From Cladopsammia gracilis (Eukaryota; Cnidaria; Anthozoa; Scleractinia; Dendrophylliidae): DNA of 64,000 nt. The position numbers and the translations under genes are program-made. This document shows, piece by piece, positions 46,411 to 57,966 of the stretch (position 1 is the first letter of the stretch; each line of letters starts with the position of its first letter). The notes beneath the pieces are model-generated. The model searched no databases. It saw only the letters and a program-made list of their open reading frames with translations, and was not told the origin of the DNA. The stretch spans positions 647,501-711,500 of the forward strand of contig JAJGOT010000156.1 of NCBI GenBank assembly GCA_022457155.1, written 5' to 3'.

Positions 46411-49400
46411 ATGGGGATCAATACATCTTCCTTAGAGCAGTCGCCTGACTCAACATTGGTAAGAGTACCACGGTACACTTTGGAGGAAAAGAGGAAAAAG
46501 CTTTCCAAATTTAATACCCTAAAGAGGAAACTCACCAGAAGCAAGAGTGCCTTTAAAAGTCACGATCATGGCAAGATGTTGAGGGAACTGACGCAGACAT
46601 GGACAACACAAGAGATTAATGCTTTAGTGGAGGAATATGATGCTATGATGAATGTTAAAGAACTAAAGAACCAGACCAGCCTTGTACGACAGTCTGCACC
46701 AAGTCTCAAGAAAGATCTTTTGAGATTATATGAAGAGGGAATTTGCACTGATGCCACTCTTGTGTTTGAGAACTCCCAGTTCTGTGTACACAAAGCCATT
46801 CTTTCAGCTCGATGTCCTTATTTTAAAGAACTGTTTTCACAGCACAGTGAAGTAAATCCTGTTATTTACATGGAATTCAAAACAGAGGGAATGACAAAGG
46901 AATTTTTTTCATCACTTCTCTGTTATCTTTATACGGGAGATTTTACACCGAAGAAATCAGGACTAGAATACATAGACGTTTTAATAAATCTTGGTGAGGA
47001 ATTTGGAACGCCCAATGTTTTGGAGCAGGACTTTAAACAGCTTTTCAACTGTGGTGAATATGCAGATGTTGCCTTCGTTTTTCCAGCACAAGTCACTGTA
47101 GATACATACACATCAAATGATGGCAATGCTATCTCTGATCACACCTATGAAATTCTTTGCCACAAAGCAATCCTTTGTGCCAGATCACCATACTTTAGAT
47201 CTCTGTTTCTTAAGAATGACTTGGATTTATCTGAAAAGAAGGTAACAAATTCAAGTGTATATAGACTTGTTCTGGACGAGTCAGTGATGACTAGGCAATA
47301 TGCGCGCATACTTTTGCAGTGTATGTACACAGACGCTGTGGATTTGTCATCTGTTGTAAAGTGGAGCTCTGAGGACAGAAGATATCATACACCTGGAACT
47401 CATAAATTGTTGACGTCAGCAGAAATTGCAATGGAGGTGTTTGAAGTAGCAAGCTTCATTGATTTGCCTGTACTAATACAGGGTAAGTGAGCAAAACCCC
47501 AGGGCTTGAAATAATGGCTGGACAACGACAATGTCAGTTCAGAATGGGGACTTGACCAAACAACAGTTTGCTCTCTTGGTCATGTTGACCTGTCATGTTG
47601 ACCTGTCATGTTGACCTGTCATGTTTGCATCAGTTTTATGTATCAGATTGTAACTAGGAGAGCTGCAAAATAAGCTATAGTTTGGTGGTATACCTAGTAT
47701 GTCTGAAAATTGAGGCATTTCTGAACTTTTTGCCTTTGACATTTTCAGCCTGTTTATGTCAAAGCCATGATTTCCTTGCCCAATTTTGATATGAAATAAG
47801 AACTGCACTCATCAAGACCTTTCAAATGGTATATCATACATGGCCATTAAGGTTTTCCTTATGAGTTTGGAAAAAAGGGAAGAAAAACTCAGGAATGAAA
47901 GAGTTTATAGAGAGGGGAAGCTTATTAAAACTTGAAGCTCAAGAGGGGGGCTTATTTGAGAGGGGAGTTAATAGAGAGTGGGCTTATAGAGCATTTATGG
48001 TAATTTGAAAACAAGTTCAACATTTTTGGTTCAGGATTTTTGTGTCTGAGATTTGGGAACTTATTTTGAGGATGACTTATATTTGAAAATAATATTATGG
48101 TAACTTGAAGGTTGAATTCCACTCTTGGCATTGTAGCGGGAGATCTATTTTGATTCTTTTTCAGGCTGTGAGGACATCATTCTAGAAGAACTCTCCCCCT
48201 CCACTCTACTCCCCACTCTGGAGTGGAGTTCTCTCCCTCATGGGTCTGACTGGGTCTACAGGCAGGCTATGCAGTTTCTACAGGATGAATTTGTCAACAT
48301 TGCACAGTCTGATGCATTCTCTTTAGTGCCAAGGAAGTATTTGGTGGAGGCATTAAAATCTGATTTTCTACAGGTATTATTGATTGGAAACTTTCCATAA
48401 ACAAAACATTTCTTATGAAGAGCACCCATCACAGAATAATATAATACACGTATGCATGGAGACATGGAATTTCTGATATCTGGTGTAACTTCTCATTGTG
48501 CCATGCATTAAAAGCATTAATTACCAGTAACAGGTTGCCTGACCTAACCTAAACTGGGTGCTCAACATAATACATGTATATGTGTCGTAGGTTAAAATTA
48601 TTTTCGGTTAGAATTATTTCAAACAAGGTTACTTTTTATTTTCCTTTGTCTGAGGTTACGTTACTGAATCTGGGACAAAAGAAAATAAAATAATAATTTA
48701 TTTTAACCTCAAATAATTTTAACTGACAACACATATGAACATGTAGTGGTATGTATGTACCTGCCAACTTTTTCCGAGTGATAGGCGTGATAATTTTTTC
48801 GTGGGAGTGCCAGGATTTTCCGAAGGCACCCTGACCAAATCCGAAGGGAACCCGATCTATTCCGAACGTGTCCGAAGTTTCCGAATAATTCGGAAGTTTC
48901 CCTGGACCTCTGTAATCGTAATGTTCAGAACGTTAAAAACCTCCAAAAAGTGCCATATTTTCATGAACGCAACTATATTTTTAATTGGATCATGCGATCA
49001 GTTAAGGCTGATAGCTCAAATCTGTAAGTCAGGCATGAGAAAGCATGAGATCGGAGTTTTGGACTCGCAGGTGTGACTCACGCCTAAGGTGTGAGACTTG
49101 CCAGGTCTATGTATCTCATGCATGAGCAAAGCAAATCAAGTTGAGCATGGGAAGATAAATAACATGTAACATGTGCATCAACCTCCAAGCAGCCATCCAG
49201 TTTGATTTATGATAATGTTTTGAAATGGTTGAATGATATACAGTTTGACCACCTCCAAATTTTTGTAGTTTCTTTTTTTTTTCCTTTTCTGTATAAATTA
49301 CAAATTATTGTAATTTTATGATGATGATGATGATGATAACTTTATTTCTGTGTTAAGATAAAAAAAAGACTAGCTGAAGGAAAGATTTCTTCTACTAATA

Positions 49401-52400
49401 GGGACACAAAAAAAGTGAATAAAAAAATAAATATAAGATATTTACATTATAAAAGCTATAAAATTGAAAAAAATATAAGCATATTTTACAAAATTATTTT
49501 TTTAATTGCATTTTATCTAAAGTTGCACTGTATGTTTACAATGTTAGTTATTCCACACCAGTTTGTCATATACAATAATAACTATTGTTACTCAGTCATA
49601 ATTTATCCTTTTCACATAGAAATAAATGAATAAAAAATTATTTTGTTAATTATAATAAATACATGAGATAAATAATTTTTATTTGCTGTTTAATGTTCCC
49701 ATTCTCTCTGTTGGTAGGCCTGTGAACATGATGTTTTGCTATCTGTCATCAGATGGGGTGAAGCTCAGGTTATACGGAGCATGACTGAACAAGGTTGTTA
49801 ATTTTTTTACCTTCCTGTACTTTTACTCATGCACAGAGCAGCATGAGTTAAGGTTTACCCTCCGTTTTTCTTTTGGTTTTTATGTGTCATAATTGTGCAC
49901 TTCCGGTTCAAAGCTTTGCCATATACACTAGTTCCCGTTACTCTCGCTTCTGGTTCTAAACAATAACTTCAGCAAAACAGCATTACTGAAGTGTCACAAA
50001 CCGTCTCCTTCAACCCTTGTTATATTGCTAATGTTCATGTTAGGTATATATAACCACAGAAGAATCATCGCAGGCTTCCTTGTGGTACAGCCTTCGTTTA
50101 TAAAAAAAAAATCAATAGTAACAACTTGGTTTGCAGGAATGATGACTAAATGAAAGGAGTAACTCTTCTCCATGCCAGACATCTTATCTTGTTTAAAATG
50201 TACCATAAAACTTTCTTACGCATGTGCATGAGTATAGGCTACTTGTAGCCTTTTATTGTAAATGGTTTGCTACTGATATTTTCTCAAGTAAGAGCTGCCC
50301 TGCCTTAATCAATTGCCCTCCTGCAATTATTGCCTCCTTTATGGGAAAAAAAACTTAAAGTAATTATTGTTGTCTTTTTGTCATTTTAGATCCATTTCTG
50401 GAAAACAAGAAAAACACCAAGCGACGTGAAGTTGACAGCAAGCAGCTGAAGAGGGTCTTGTCAGGTGTGATTGAGCATGTGCGGATTGGTCATGTGCTCC
50501 CACCACACAGCGAACTTTTGGAGAGTGTGTTCCGCCGGGGTCTTGCTGATCGAGGGATGCCCCTTGACATAGGAGAAGGCAGTTTTTATCCCAATCTACC
50601 CTGGATGCGAAGAAGGGAAGAGAAGGATTTTGTCAGGCCAAGACTTTTCTTGCCATATTTCGAGGAAGCAAAGGTGATTTTTTGGTGTATTTTGGTGATA
50701 GTAACACATTTAGTATATACAGGTTGAACCAGTATTCAATATAGGTTAACCCAGTATTCAATCTAGGTAAGCAAACCCTTGCCTTAGCACAAAGCTAACT
50801 GTCGCCTGTGGCACAATACATGACTGTAGCCAGTGGTGTGATGCATTGTCCGATCTAACCAGAGACCAGATGTTACCTGCAGTATAATGTTGTGGTTCAA
50901 ATTTGATCTTTGGTTTGAAGTTTCCAATTAAGTTTCAAGAAAACTTAAACTAAAGAAATTTATCTGGCAAATTACAAAAGATGCAGACAGTGTGTTGTTC
51001 CAGAAACTTTTCCATCATCATCTCCTTCTCCTCACCTGGAAATAGGGCCCTGCTGTTTTCTCTTCTGCCAAGTTTCTCGGTCTTTTTCACACACCCCCGC
51101 ATTGCCACAGCCTTTGAATTCCAACTCCGCTGTTTGACCTAATCATGTGGCAGTCAATTATGCTACTTTTTCTGCAGGCTATCCTTCAGGAACACAAGCA
51201 GGCTGAGGTAGAGCTGGTCAGACACCGGATGTCACGTGTCAGTCACAACATGCCAGACACACTGTATATGATTGAACCACAGAAACGAAGCTATACAGCA
51301 CCAGCCCTCTTTCTTTCATCCGCAGCCGCAGGAAGGAGGGAACCAGACGAGCATTCCACACCCCAGACGTCCAAGAGGGAAGAGAATGAATTAGACAGAT
51401 ACGTGAGAAATAGGCGTGCGAGTGACATGCACTTAGGTATGTTAGGAATGTGAGTGGGAAGGGAAAGCCTGGGTACTAGACTGCATAAGGAGCTTTTGAA
51501 AAATGCTTTTGTTGTTTTGTTCAGGAGAGAAGGATTCAGTTGGCTCTGACAAGGTGGTGGAACGAGAGTTTGCTCTCCCAGATGTTGCAATGGAACTGCC
51601 ATCGCATGTCCCAGATGATTATTGGGAATCAAGAGCTGGACCTTCAAGGTTACATCCTTTTGGAGCCGAGGTAAACATGACTAGCCACCAATTATACTCT
51701 TTTTATGCTGTTTACTCTGTTCATTTTTTATACTCCTACTCTGTAAGTGGAGAGTAGTGGTGGGGGCGTGGTGGTCTAGTGGTCAGTGCGTCGGACTTTC
51801 AACCTGAAGTTCGGTAGTTCGAGCCTGGTCTCTGCAGTCGTGTTGTTTCCTTAGACAAGAAACTTTTGTTCCATGTTGTCTCTCTCCACCCAGGTGTATA
51901 AATGGGTACCAGCAACATAATGCTGGGGGGTAACCTTGTGATGGACTAACATCCCATCCAGGGGGTGGGGGGGGGGGGTAGTAATACTCTGAGTCACTTC
52001 ATGCTACAGAAACCGGGTTAAGCTCCGGTAGTTGTGAGCCATTAGGCTTGTGAAGACTTACCTTACTCTATAATGACTGTGTTTGAACATCACTTGTGCA
52101 AGCAAACACTGAGAAATACAGGTCTTGTCCTCTCACTTACGTTGGCAAACAGATCATGGATTCCAGAGATGCGCAGAAGTATTTCTTGGTGTTCTATAAC
52201 ACATCACCCAGTACCTGACGTAGCATTACGGTCCTTACCCACCTCCATTGTGTCATCCCCAGGGATCCCCCCTGAGTATTTTCAAATGGACCAATCATTT
52301 GAAGTTTTAGATGATGACAATGCAAGTGGAAGCAGCTGACAGGGCACCATTGTTTAAATCAACTCTTAAAATTGTGTTGTGTTGTGGGTATTGTTAATTG

Positions 52401-52832
52401 TCTTTTGAATCTTACCGGCACCATTCCATGATTGCAGTATCTGTGCACTACCAAAATAAACATGTTTTATTGTTTACACATTCATTAAAATCTCGTTCCC
52501 TAGTGGCTCTTAAGATCGATTTTGTGCCAAACTACTGCCTTCGGGGACACGACAACACTGAAAGCAAAACTCATACATTTACTAGCTGTAAACATGTTTG
52601 TTATTGATCAATCAAGAAGTATAATCAGTTTTGTATGTTGTTGAAAGCCACCAAAAAGACATTTTCATTCTGTACACAGATGACGGACTTTGTACCTCAC
52701 CCAGTACCTGATGTAGCATTACCGTCCTCACCCACCTCCAGTGTGTCATCCTCAGGGATCCCCCCTGAGTATTTTCAAATGGACCAATCGTTGGAAGTTT
52801 TAGATGATGACAATTCAAGTGGAGGCAGCTGA
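46411..52832 (+). CDS. BTBD7: BTBD7 orthologue (BTB-BTB-BACK protein)
   Basis: Seven coding exons: 46411-47482, 48165-48373, 49718-49793, 50390-50673, 51178-51436, 51525-51670 and 52680-52832; 2,199 nt, 732 residues, phases consistent. The start is MGINTSS, with Gly2 as a possible myristoylation site like MGANAS in vertebrate BTBD7. Family blocks in order: HDHGKMLREL, INALVEEYD, BTB1 (about 108-215, VHKAILSARCPYFKELF), FGTPN, BTB2 (about 225-345, CHKAILCARSPYFRSLF), LDESVMTRQYARILLQCMYTD, BACK region (from 358, GCEDIILEELS, WVYRQAMQFLQDEF), VRPRLFLPYFEEAK and MPDTLYMIE. The vertebrate protein is over 1,100 residues; the long Pro-rich C-terminal part is missing here. BTBD7 in vertebrates controls cleft formation and E-cadherin/Snail2. 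The exon 3 donor GTTGTT is weak. Poly(A) signal candidate at 53465. Confidence 0.93.
47583..47625 (+). repeat. 16-bp tandem repeat (TGTTGACCTGTCA)
   Basis: About two and a half copies of TCATGTTGACCTG followed by TCATGTTTGC, in BTBD7 intron 1. Confidence 0.85.
49318..49680 (-). mobile_element. LINE-like 3' tail
   Basis: (ATG)7 followed by ATAACTTTATTTCTGTGTTAA is the usual 3' end of CR1/L2-type LINEs in the minus orientation. Downstream AT-rich sequence has no coding frame. In BTBD7 intron 2. Confidence 0.45.
51760..52060 (+). mobile_element. tRNA-derived SINE
   Basis: A tRNA-like head has an A box (TGGTCTAGTGGTCAGTGCG) and a B box (GGTAGTTCGAGCC), then a body with GACAAGAAAC, TATAAATGGGTACCAGC and ACTAACATCCCATCCAGGG, and a tail with a poly-G interruption. 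It is the most complete SINE in the window and lies in the last intron of BTBD7. A fragment is at 6060. Confidence 0.85.
52153..52339 (+). pseudogene. Extra, probably decayed copy of the BTBD7 terminal exon
   Basis: Encodes HPVPDVALRSLPTS, GIPPEYFQMDQSFEVLDDDN and a stop at 52337, matching the real last exon (52680-52832) nearly residue for residue, and even shares the following CTGACAGGGCAC. The CACAG/ATG acceptor of the downstream copy is not conserved. The good CAG acceptor at 52152 would enter a different frame and add only 21 residues; the frame-correct CCAGAG/ATG is weak. AATAAA at 52455 could end transcripts here, so alternative use is possible. Confidence 0.7.
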
Positions 52833-53464
52833 CAGGGCACTGTTGTTGAACCAACTCAATTAATTCCGTTCTTGGGTAGAATAACCAACTGTTAAAATTT
52901 TTCCGACTGCTCTCGTCCAATCAGGAAACAGTCTTAGTACCGGAAGGTTTACGATAGCTATCGTCCAATCAGGAATCAGCGCGAGTACCGGAAAGGCTTC
53001 CGATCGTTATCATTCACTGGGAAAGCAGACCGAGTACCCGAAGGTTTCCGACTATTATAGTCCAATCAGGAAACAGTACGAGTGCCTTAAAGTTTCCCAC
53101 TGTTTTCGTCCAATCAGGAGACAGTACGTTTACCCAAGGTTTTCGAATGTTATCGTGTAGTGGGAAAGCATTACGAGCACCTGAAGGTTTTACGAATTGT
53201 ATCGTCCATGAATCGGGAAACAGTCCGAGTATCCGACGAGCTTATAACTACATCTATTACTATCCAGCCAAGAAAAGATTCAAGTGCTTGAAAGTTTTTG
53301 CTATTATCGTCCAATAAGGAAACAATATGAATACCCAAAGGTTGCTCGACCATTTTCGCCCAGTTAGAATGCAGAAGGATTTAATAGCCAAAGATATTCC
53401 AACTTCTGTCGTCAAGTTAAAATAACCGTGGTGTTTGTCAATTCAATTCAGTTTCACAGGACCG
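52833..53464 (+). repeat. Degenerate about 60-bp repeats in the BTBD7 3' region
   Basis: At least seven diverged units of the form TCGTCCAATCAGGAAACAGT ... AGTACC(G)GAAGGTTT(C)CGA run from about 52915 to 53360. They would lie in the 3' UTR or just past it, depending on the poly(A) site used. Confidence 0.7.
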
Positions 53465-53470
53465 AATAAA
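53465..53470 (+). terminator. Candidate BTBD7 poly(A) signal
   Basis: AATAAA about 630 bp after the BTBD7 stop. A second AATAAA lies near 53522. Confidence 0.4.
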
Positions 53471-53574
53471 ATCATTTTTAGTCATAACAATAAGCGTTGT
53501 TTCGACTTGCTTTGGGAAGTGAATAAAACTGTTTACAGTAATATGTAGTAGTTAGAATCTCGGATCCAGATACA

Positions 53575-53735
53575 ATGCACCTCTTCAGAACCTCTAATTT
53601 CATTGGACCTGGTTATCACGCACATGTATGTTTTGTATGTATGTTGTTTTGAGGGGCTGCACTAGGGTCCATTGTTCTGTTGTTTGTTCTATTGTTTTCT
53701 AAGCCAATCCTGTGAGGCGTTCCGAGACGTGTATA
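53575..53735 (+). repeat. Dispersed repeat (AACCTCTAATTTCATTGGAC type)
   Basis: Related copies at 61555-61625, 63583-63730 and inverted at 44660. The parts shared are CCTCTAATTTCATT(G/A)GACCTGG, GGTCCATTGTTCTGTTGTTT and AGCCAATCCTGTGAGGCG. Confidence 0.7.
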
Positions 53736-53796
53736 CCGCTTCCTCGAATCGGGATGTAATGAAGCTTTCCAATGTCGCTTTGTTTGAGGAACTTAA

Positions 53797-54339
53797 AGTG
53801 TATATGACAGTGATTTTTTTATTTGCTTGATCGAATCTACATGATGTCCTGATAAGAAAATGTAAACAAATTTTTCGATATCGATTTTCCTTCTCCGCGT
53901 TTTAGCCGTCTAAACACGTGAAATTTCACTTCCGGTGTGTTACAAAACCGCGCAAGAAGAAAGACTGGAAATAGTCTGCTGTGACGTCAATACGGGAATG
54001 CCAGTGTCGCGGTTTCTCTGTTCCTCCGTTTTTTGGTGCGTGTTGCTACAACTATAGACAACACACCTTGATAGAACCATGTTTCTTCCTGAGGGCGCAC
54101 CAAAAAATGCGAGGAACCAAGAAACCTCGACACCGGCATTCCCGTATTGACGTCACAGCGGACTATTTCCAGTCTTTCTTCTTGCGCGGTTTTGTAACAC
54201 ACCGGAAGTGAAATTTCACGTGTTTAGACGGCTAAAACGCGGAGAAGGAAAATCGATATCGAAATTTTTTTTCCATTTTCTTATCAGGACATCATGTAGA
54301 TTCGATCAAGCAAATAAAAAAATCACTGTCATATACACT
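53797..54339. mobile_element. TTAA-flanked foldback MITE, about 240-bp arms
   Basis: AGTGTATATGACAGTG and CACTGTCATATACACT are exact ends, flanked by TTAA (53793-53796, 54340-54343). The arms stay nearly complementary for about 240 bp, through ACGTGAAATTTCACTTCCGG, TATTGACGTCACAG and GGCATTCCCGTATTG. The loop is under 70 bp. No open frame of meaning. Confidence 0.9.
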
Positions 54340-54484
54340 TTAATAGACAGTTGACACAGAAAAAAACCCGCAGCCAATACGAACACCTCTTTTGTTATAG
54401 CCGAACAATAGCTCAATTTCTTACAACTCGTTGTCATGGGGATTTGGTGTCATTTCAAAAACCAAAACGATGTTTTTGTATTAA

Positions 54485-55015
54485 AGGGGCTCTGTCACCA
54501 TTTTTAGTGCTAAAGCCGGCATTTGCATCAATGGAAACCCAAAAAATGATGGCCCAGTTTTGTCGCGTTCAAAGTTCGTGTTGGTTGTCCTGTGGCTTAC
54601 GTGCAGAAAAATGTGAGATTTTTTGGTCTCCGGTCTTCCAAATGGCTGCCCCTATTGCTTTTTTCAGGGGCTCATTTCCGCCGGAAGTTCCTTCGAGCGC
54701 GTCTTCATAATCTCCGATTACTGCTAGTTTTTAAAATTACTCTACGAGTACATTGAAACTATAAATAAGTGTCCGACTTCAGATGGCGAAGATGGAAATG
54801 GATTGTAACTTGAGAAAATTAGCAATTTTTTAAATTTATTTTCATGCGTTTTGGAAAATTTTCTGAAAACTAATAAATAGTTCGTTCTTCGAATAATTCA
54901 CTGATATCTTCTTCTTTGTGTTCTAAGAGCGTTCTATGTTTGGAAAAAGGGTGCTCAGTTTTAGTTATAGCACAGACTAAGCCAAAAACATAAAAACCGC
55001 CATGACTTGGCCCCT
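54485..55015. mobile_element. TTAA-flanked MITE with AGGGGC termini
   Basis: Flanked by TTAA (54481-54484, 55016-55019), with short ends AGGGGC and GCCCCT. It shares GAGATTTTTTGGT...CGGTCTTCCAAATGGC with 42023-42056. Same general class as 21774-22803. Confidence 0.8.
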
Positions 55016-55091
55016 TTAACACTGTTTATTGTTTATTCACAATATTTACTATTTATCTCTATGCTATGGCGAGTAGCGAGACCAGTTCCAC

Positions 55092-55096
<5 letters not shown>

Positions 55097-55168
<72 letters not shown>
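55097..55168. repeat. (AAT)n microsatellite
   Basis: About 24 units of AAT/ATA, broken once by AATTAAT near 55131. Confidence 0.95.
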
Positions 55169-55169
<1 letters not shown>

Positions 55170-55264
55170 TTTCTATGGCGCGAATTAACATGTAAATATG
55201 ATCAAATGCGCCTAAAGTTGGGGTTAGGTTAGGGTTCTGGGGTCAATTTAATAGAACTTTTACA

Positions 55265-55400
55265 CTTTAATTTACAAGTGTAGCTGTTGTTTTCAACCTC
55301 TGAAACAATTGAATAAAACTTTTACAAGTGTAATTTACAAGCGTAGCCATTGTTTCAGAGGTTGAAAACAACAGCTACACTTGTAAATTACAAATGTAAA
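55265..55400. repeat. Inverted repeat, about 50-bp arms
   Basis: TACAAGTGTAGCTGTTGTTT and CAACCTCTGAAACAAT on the left are repeated inverted on the right; TTTACACTTTAATTTACAAG-like sequence lies outside. Non-coding foldback. Confidence 0.75.
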
Positions 55401-55910
55401 AGTTTTATTAAATTGACCCCTGGTCTCATTTTTTTGACTCTAGAATCTGGTACAGAGAGTAGCAGCGCAGAAAATCACAAGGATTTCCACACCTTCAAGA
55501 CCCATTTTACAAAATTTACAGCTATTAATGAAATCGCCTGAGGCAAAGGCCTTAAAGAAAATCCTGTAGTTGATTTCTCTCAAGTAAATAAAGGTGCTAC
55601 AGGCCAGAAATAGGATATATGCAGAAAATTTTTTCACGTGACTACGTGATTCGGGAAATGACAAAAACAAGCTACGTGCTTCCCCATCCCCAAACCCCCC
55701 CCCCCCACCCCCACCCCCCCTCCCTTCAGATCCTGTTTTTATCAGTAACCGATTTTAATGTTAACAATGATTATATTCGGAAAACAACGATATTTACGTC
55801 GTAATACCAAAAAAAAAAGGGATTATTGCCTATCAGCGAATAGACAATGACAATTGAGCCAATAGGATTACCACATTGGCAATGATGAATATACCTTGCA
55901 GGGATGGTCG

Positions 55911-56141
55911 ATGACGTGCACCGAGGTTTTCATCGCGTGGAGTAATATTCTGCTTTCATGGACATTTATAGCCCTCGCCGTCTCCCTCGTCTCACGATTT
56001 GCGAGAAAAGTGAACAATTTTATCCGTGAACGTGATGTCCGTTACGTAATTTCGTTGCAGTTGAGCGAATTTTGTCACGGAGAGCAAACAGCACAGAGAC
56101 AATATTTGAGTTTTCCTTTATTTTACCGATTCAACATTTGA
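55911..56141 (+). CDS. Small ORF with one predicted membrane helix (low confidence)
   Basis: 77 residues from MTCTEVFIAW with a hydrophobic stretch (ILLSWTFIALAVSLVS) followed by basic residues. It could also be an exon, since a TTGCAG precedes it and AGAAAA/GTGAAC lies inside. No family is recognised and it may be chance. Confidence 0.2.
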   Translation: MTCTEVFIAWSNILLSWTFIALAVSLVSRFARKVNNFIRERDVRYVISLQLSEFCHGEQTAQRQYLSFPLFYRFNI

Positions 56142-56858
56142 TAGTATGACAACGTATCAATACCATGATCTTCTGCTTCCAGAAGACCCTTTTTGGAAAT
56201 AAAAGTATAATTTTAATTAACATTTCCTAATGGCTTGTTGCTCTAAACTGTAATTTTCTTGTTTTTTGTTCGTTTCCGCAGGTTTCCCAGGTAATGTAGA
56301 TTATCGTTAAACATCCAGTTCAATTCATAACAAGTTTACATCTGAGTTATGATTCTAATCCTTTGACAATATTAATTCTAGAACTACGCTTGTCCATACC
56401 TTTAAATAGATATAAATATAAATTTTAGGCTCCAGCTGCTTAAGAATTCATAGTTTCCACTAATAAATAAAAGCTTTGACGCAAATATAGGCATGTGGGA
56501 AATTTATACAAAAAGACAGTTGGATACCCTTTAATACCTCCGCAAAAAGCTCAGAAAAATGAATTCCAATTTCCAAGGCTTAAAAAAAGGCGAGTATTGT
56601 AAATGATGGCCGTCTTGCGTTACATCTCATACGATAAAATAAAATAAAATTTCACAAAAGTGTACACCGGCAAATCGAGCCAAGGGGGTTATTGTTCGCT
56701 CTAAACAATACGACCGTTAAAAGCTTTTCGTGGATGAATGCCTAAAATGCTACCTGCGTTCATCATGATGAAGATAAGAAATCGATTAAAGTGTGATTTT
56801 TAAATCGAAAACTATTGTATACTACTATTTATTATTCTGAAGATGAGATCAGTGGATC

Positions 56859-57050
56859 ATGCTTTCCAGGCTAAGAGTACTTTCCTGTGTGGTGCTGTTT
56901 ATCATGCTGTACAATGCGGGGTGGAACTTAGTGAATCAGTGGATTCATCAAACCCTAGAGTGTGACCATTCAGCTGAAAGCTCAGATTGGGCAGTACTGG
57001 TAATGTTTGTTTTTTTAAATATTTTCACATTTTTTCTTTTTAAGGTCTAA
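56859..57050 (+). CDS. Small ORF with two predicted membrane helices (low confidence)
   Basis: 63 residues from MLSRLRVLSC. Two hydrophobic runs (VLSCVVLFIMLYNAGW and AVLVMFVFLNIFTFFLF) flank a polar loop with LECDHSAESSDW. The composition is protein-like rather than simple repeat, but there is no known family, no close poly(A) signal and no neighbour support. Confidence 0.25.
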   Translation: MLSRLRVLSCVVLFIMLYNAGWNLVNQWIHQTLECDHSAESSDWAVLVMFVFLNIFTFFLFKV

Positions 57051-57288
57051 TTTTGGGCACATGATTAGTTCGAAATATAAAATTTCATTTCTATATTTTC
57101 CATTTATTATTCGGCTGAAATGTTTAAAACATGCACAGCCTGCGGCGTAGAACAGTCGAGTAAGTTGGATTTTCATAAATCAAATAAGTCTGAAATGAAC
57201 TTCTCTTGGAAAATGAAAAAACTCCCTTTTTTTGGGAGAAAATAAACCATTACTAAAATTGCATTAACGTTGTGGGTGTGATCACCTT

Positions 57289-57966
57289 CTCAGGTATATT
57301 AAGGCCTGGGTCAGTTACTGTACATCCAAAAACTAAGGGGGGTGGTCTATCTCATAAAGTATGTAACATATTGATATGAAACTTGGCCAAAGGCTTAAAC
57401 TTGTTACGAAGGTTAATTTCGATAAGTAGTTGTCACGAAAAGAGTCACGCAACTGATTAAGGTATCAAATTTCCATGTTTTTCTTTAGGCTAAGTGCAGG
57501 AGAACTTAAACCACTCTGACTTACAAATTAACGTTTGAATATTTTTAAGTGTGTAAAGTCATACACGAAACTAACTGGAAGGCGTGTCCAGGTCACGTGA
57601 TGATTGAAATGTCACGATTTCGTTGCCACGCAATAACCAGAAAACAGTCATGCCGCGTAGGTGGACCACCTTTCCAGTTACATATGAAAAGTACCTTAAA
57701 AGGGTAGAAATAATGCCACTTAAAACTCTCAGAAAACACAATTTTTCCTTGTCTGCAAGAGCACAGAAGGAACAAACCGGAAGTAAAAGCTCAATTGGTC
57801 ACGCAATAGGTTGCCATGGAAACATCGATGTCAAAAAAGACTGTCTCAACAAGTCGAATGCCCTTGCCAAATCTCATACTTAAGGCACGTTTCCTTTTGA
57901 AGATAGACCACCCCCTTACTTTTTTTTTATAAAATAGTGGCAGACCCAGTCCTTAATATACCTGAG
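57289..57966. mobile_element. Foldback MITE, 678 bp
   Basis: Ends CTCAGGTATATTAAGGCCTG and, inverted, CAGTCCTTAATATACCTGAG match with one or two differences; GGGGGGTGGTCTATCT / AGATAGACCACCCCC continue the arms. The interior shows no real coding frame. Confidence 0.75.

Noticed and set aside
53981..54211. Overlapping open frames on both strands
   Set aside because: They lie inside the TTAA foldback element, and their similarity on both strands follows from its inverted arms.
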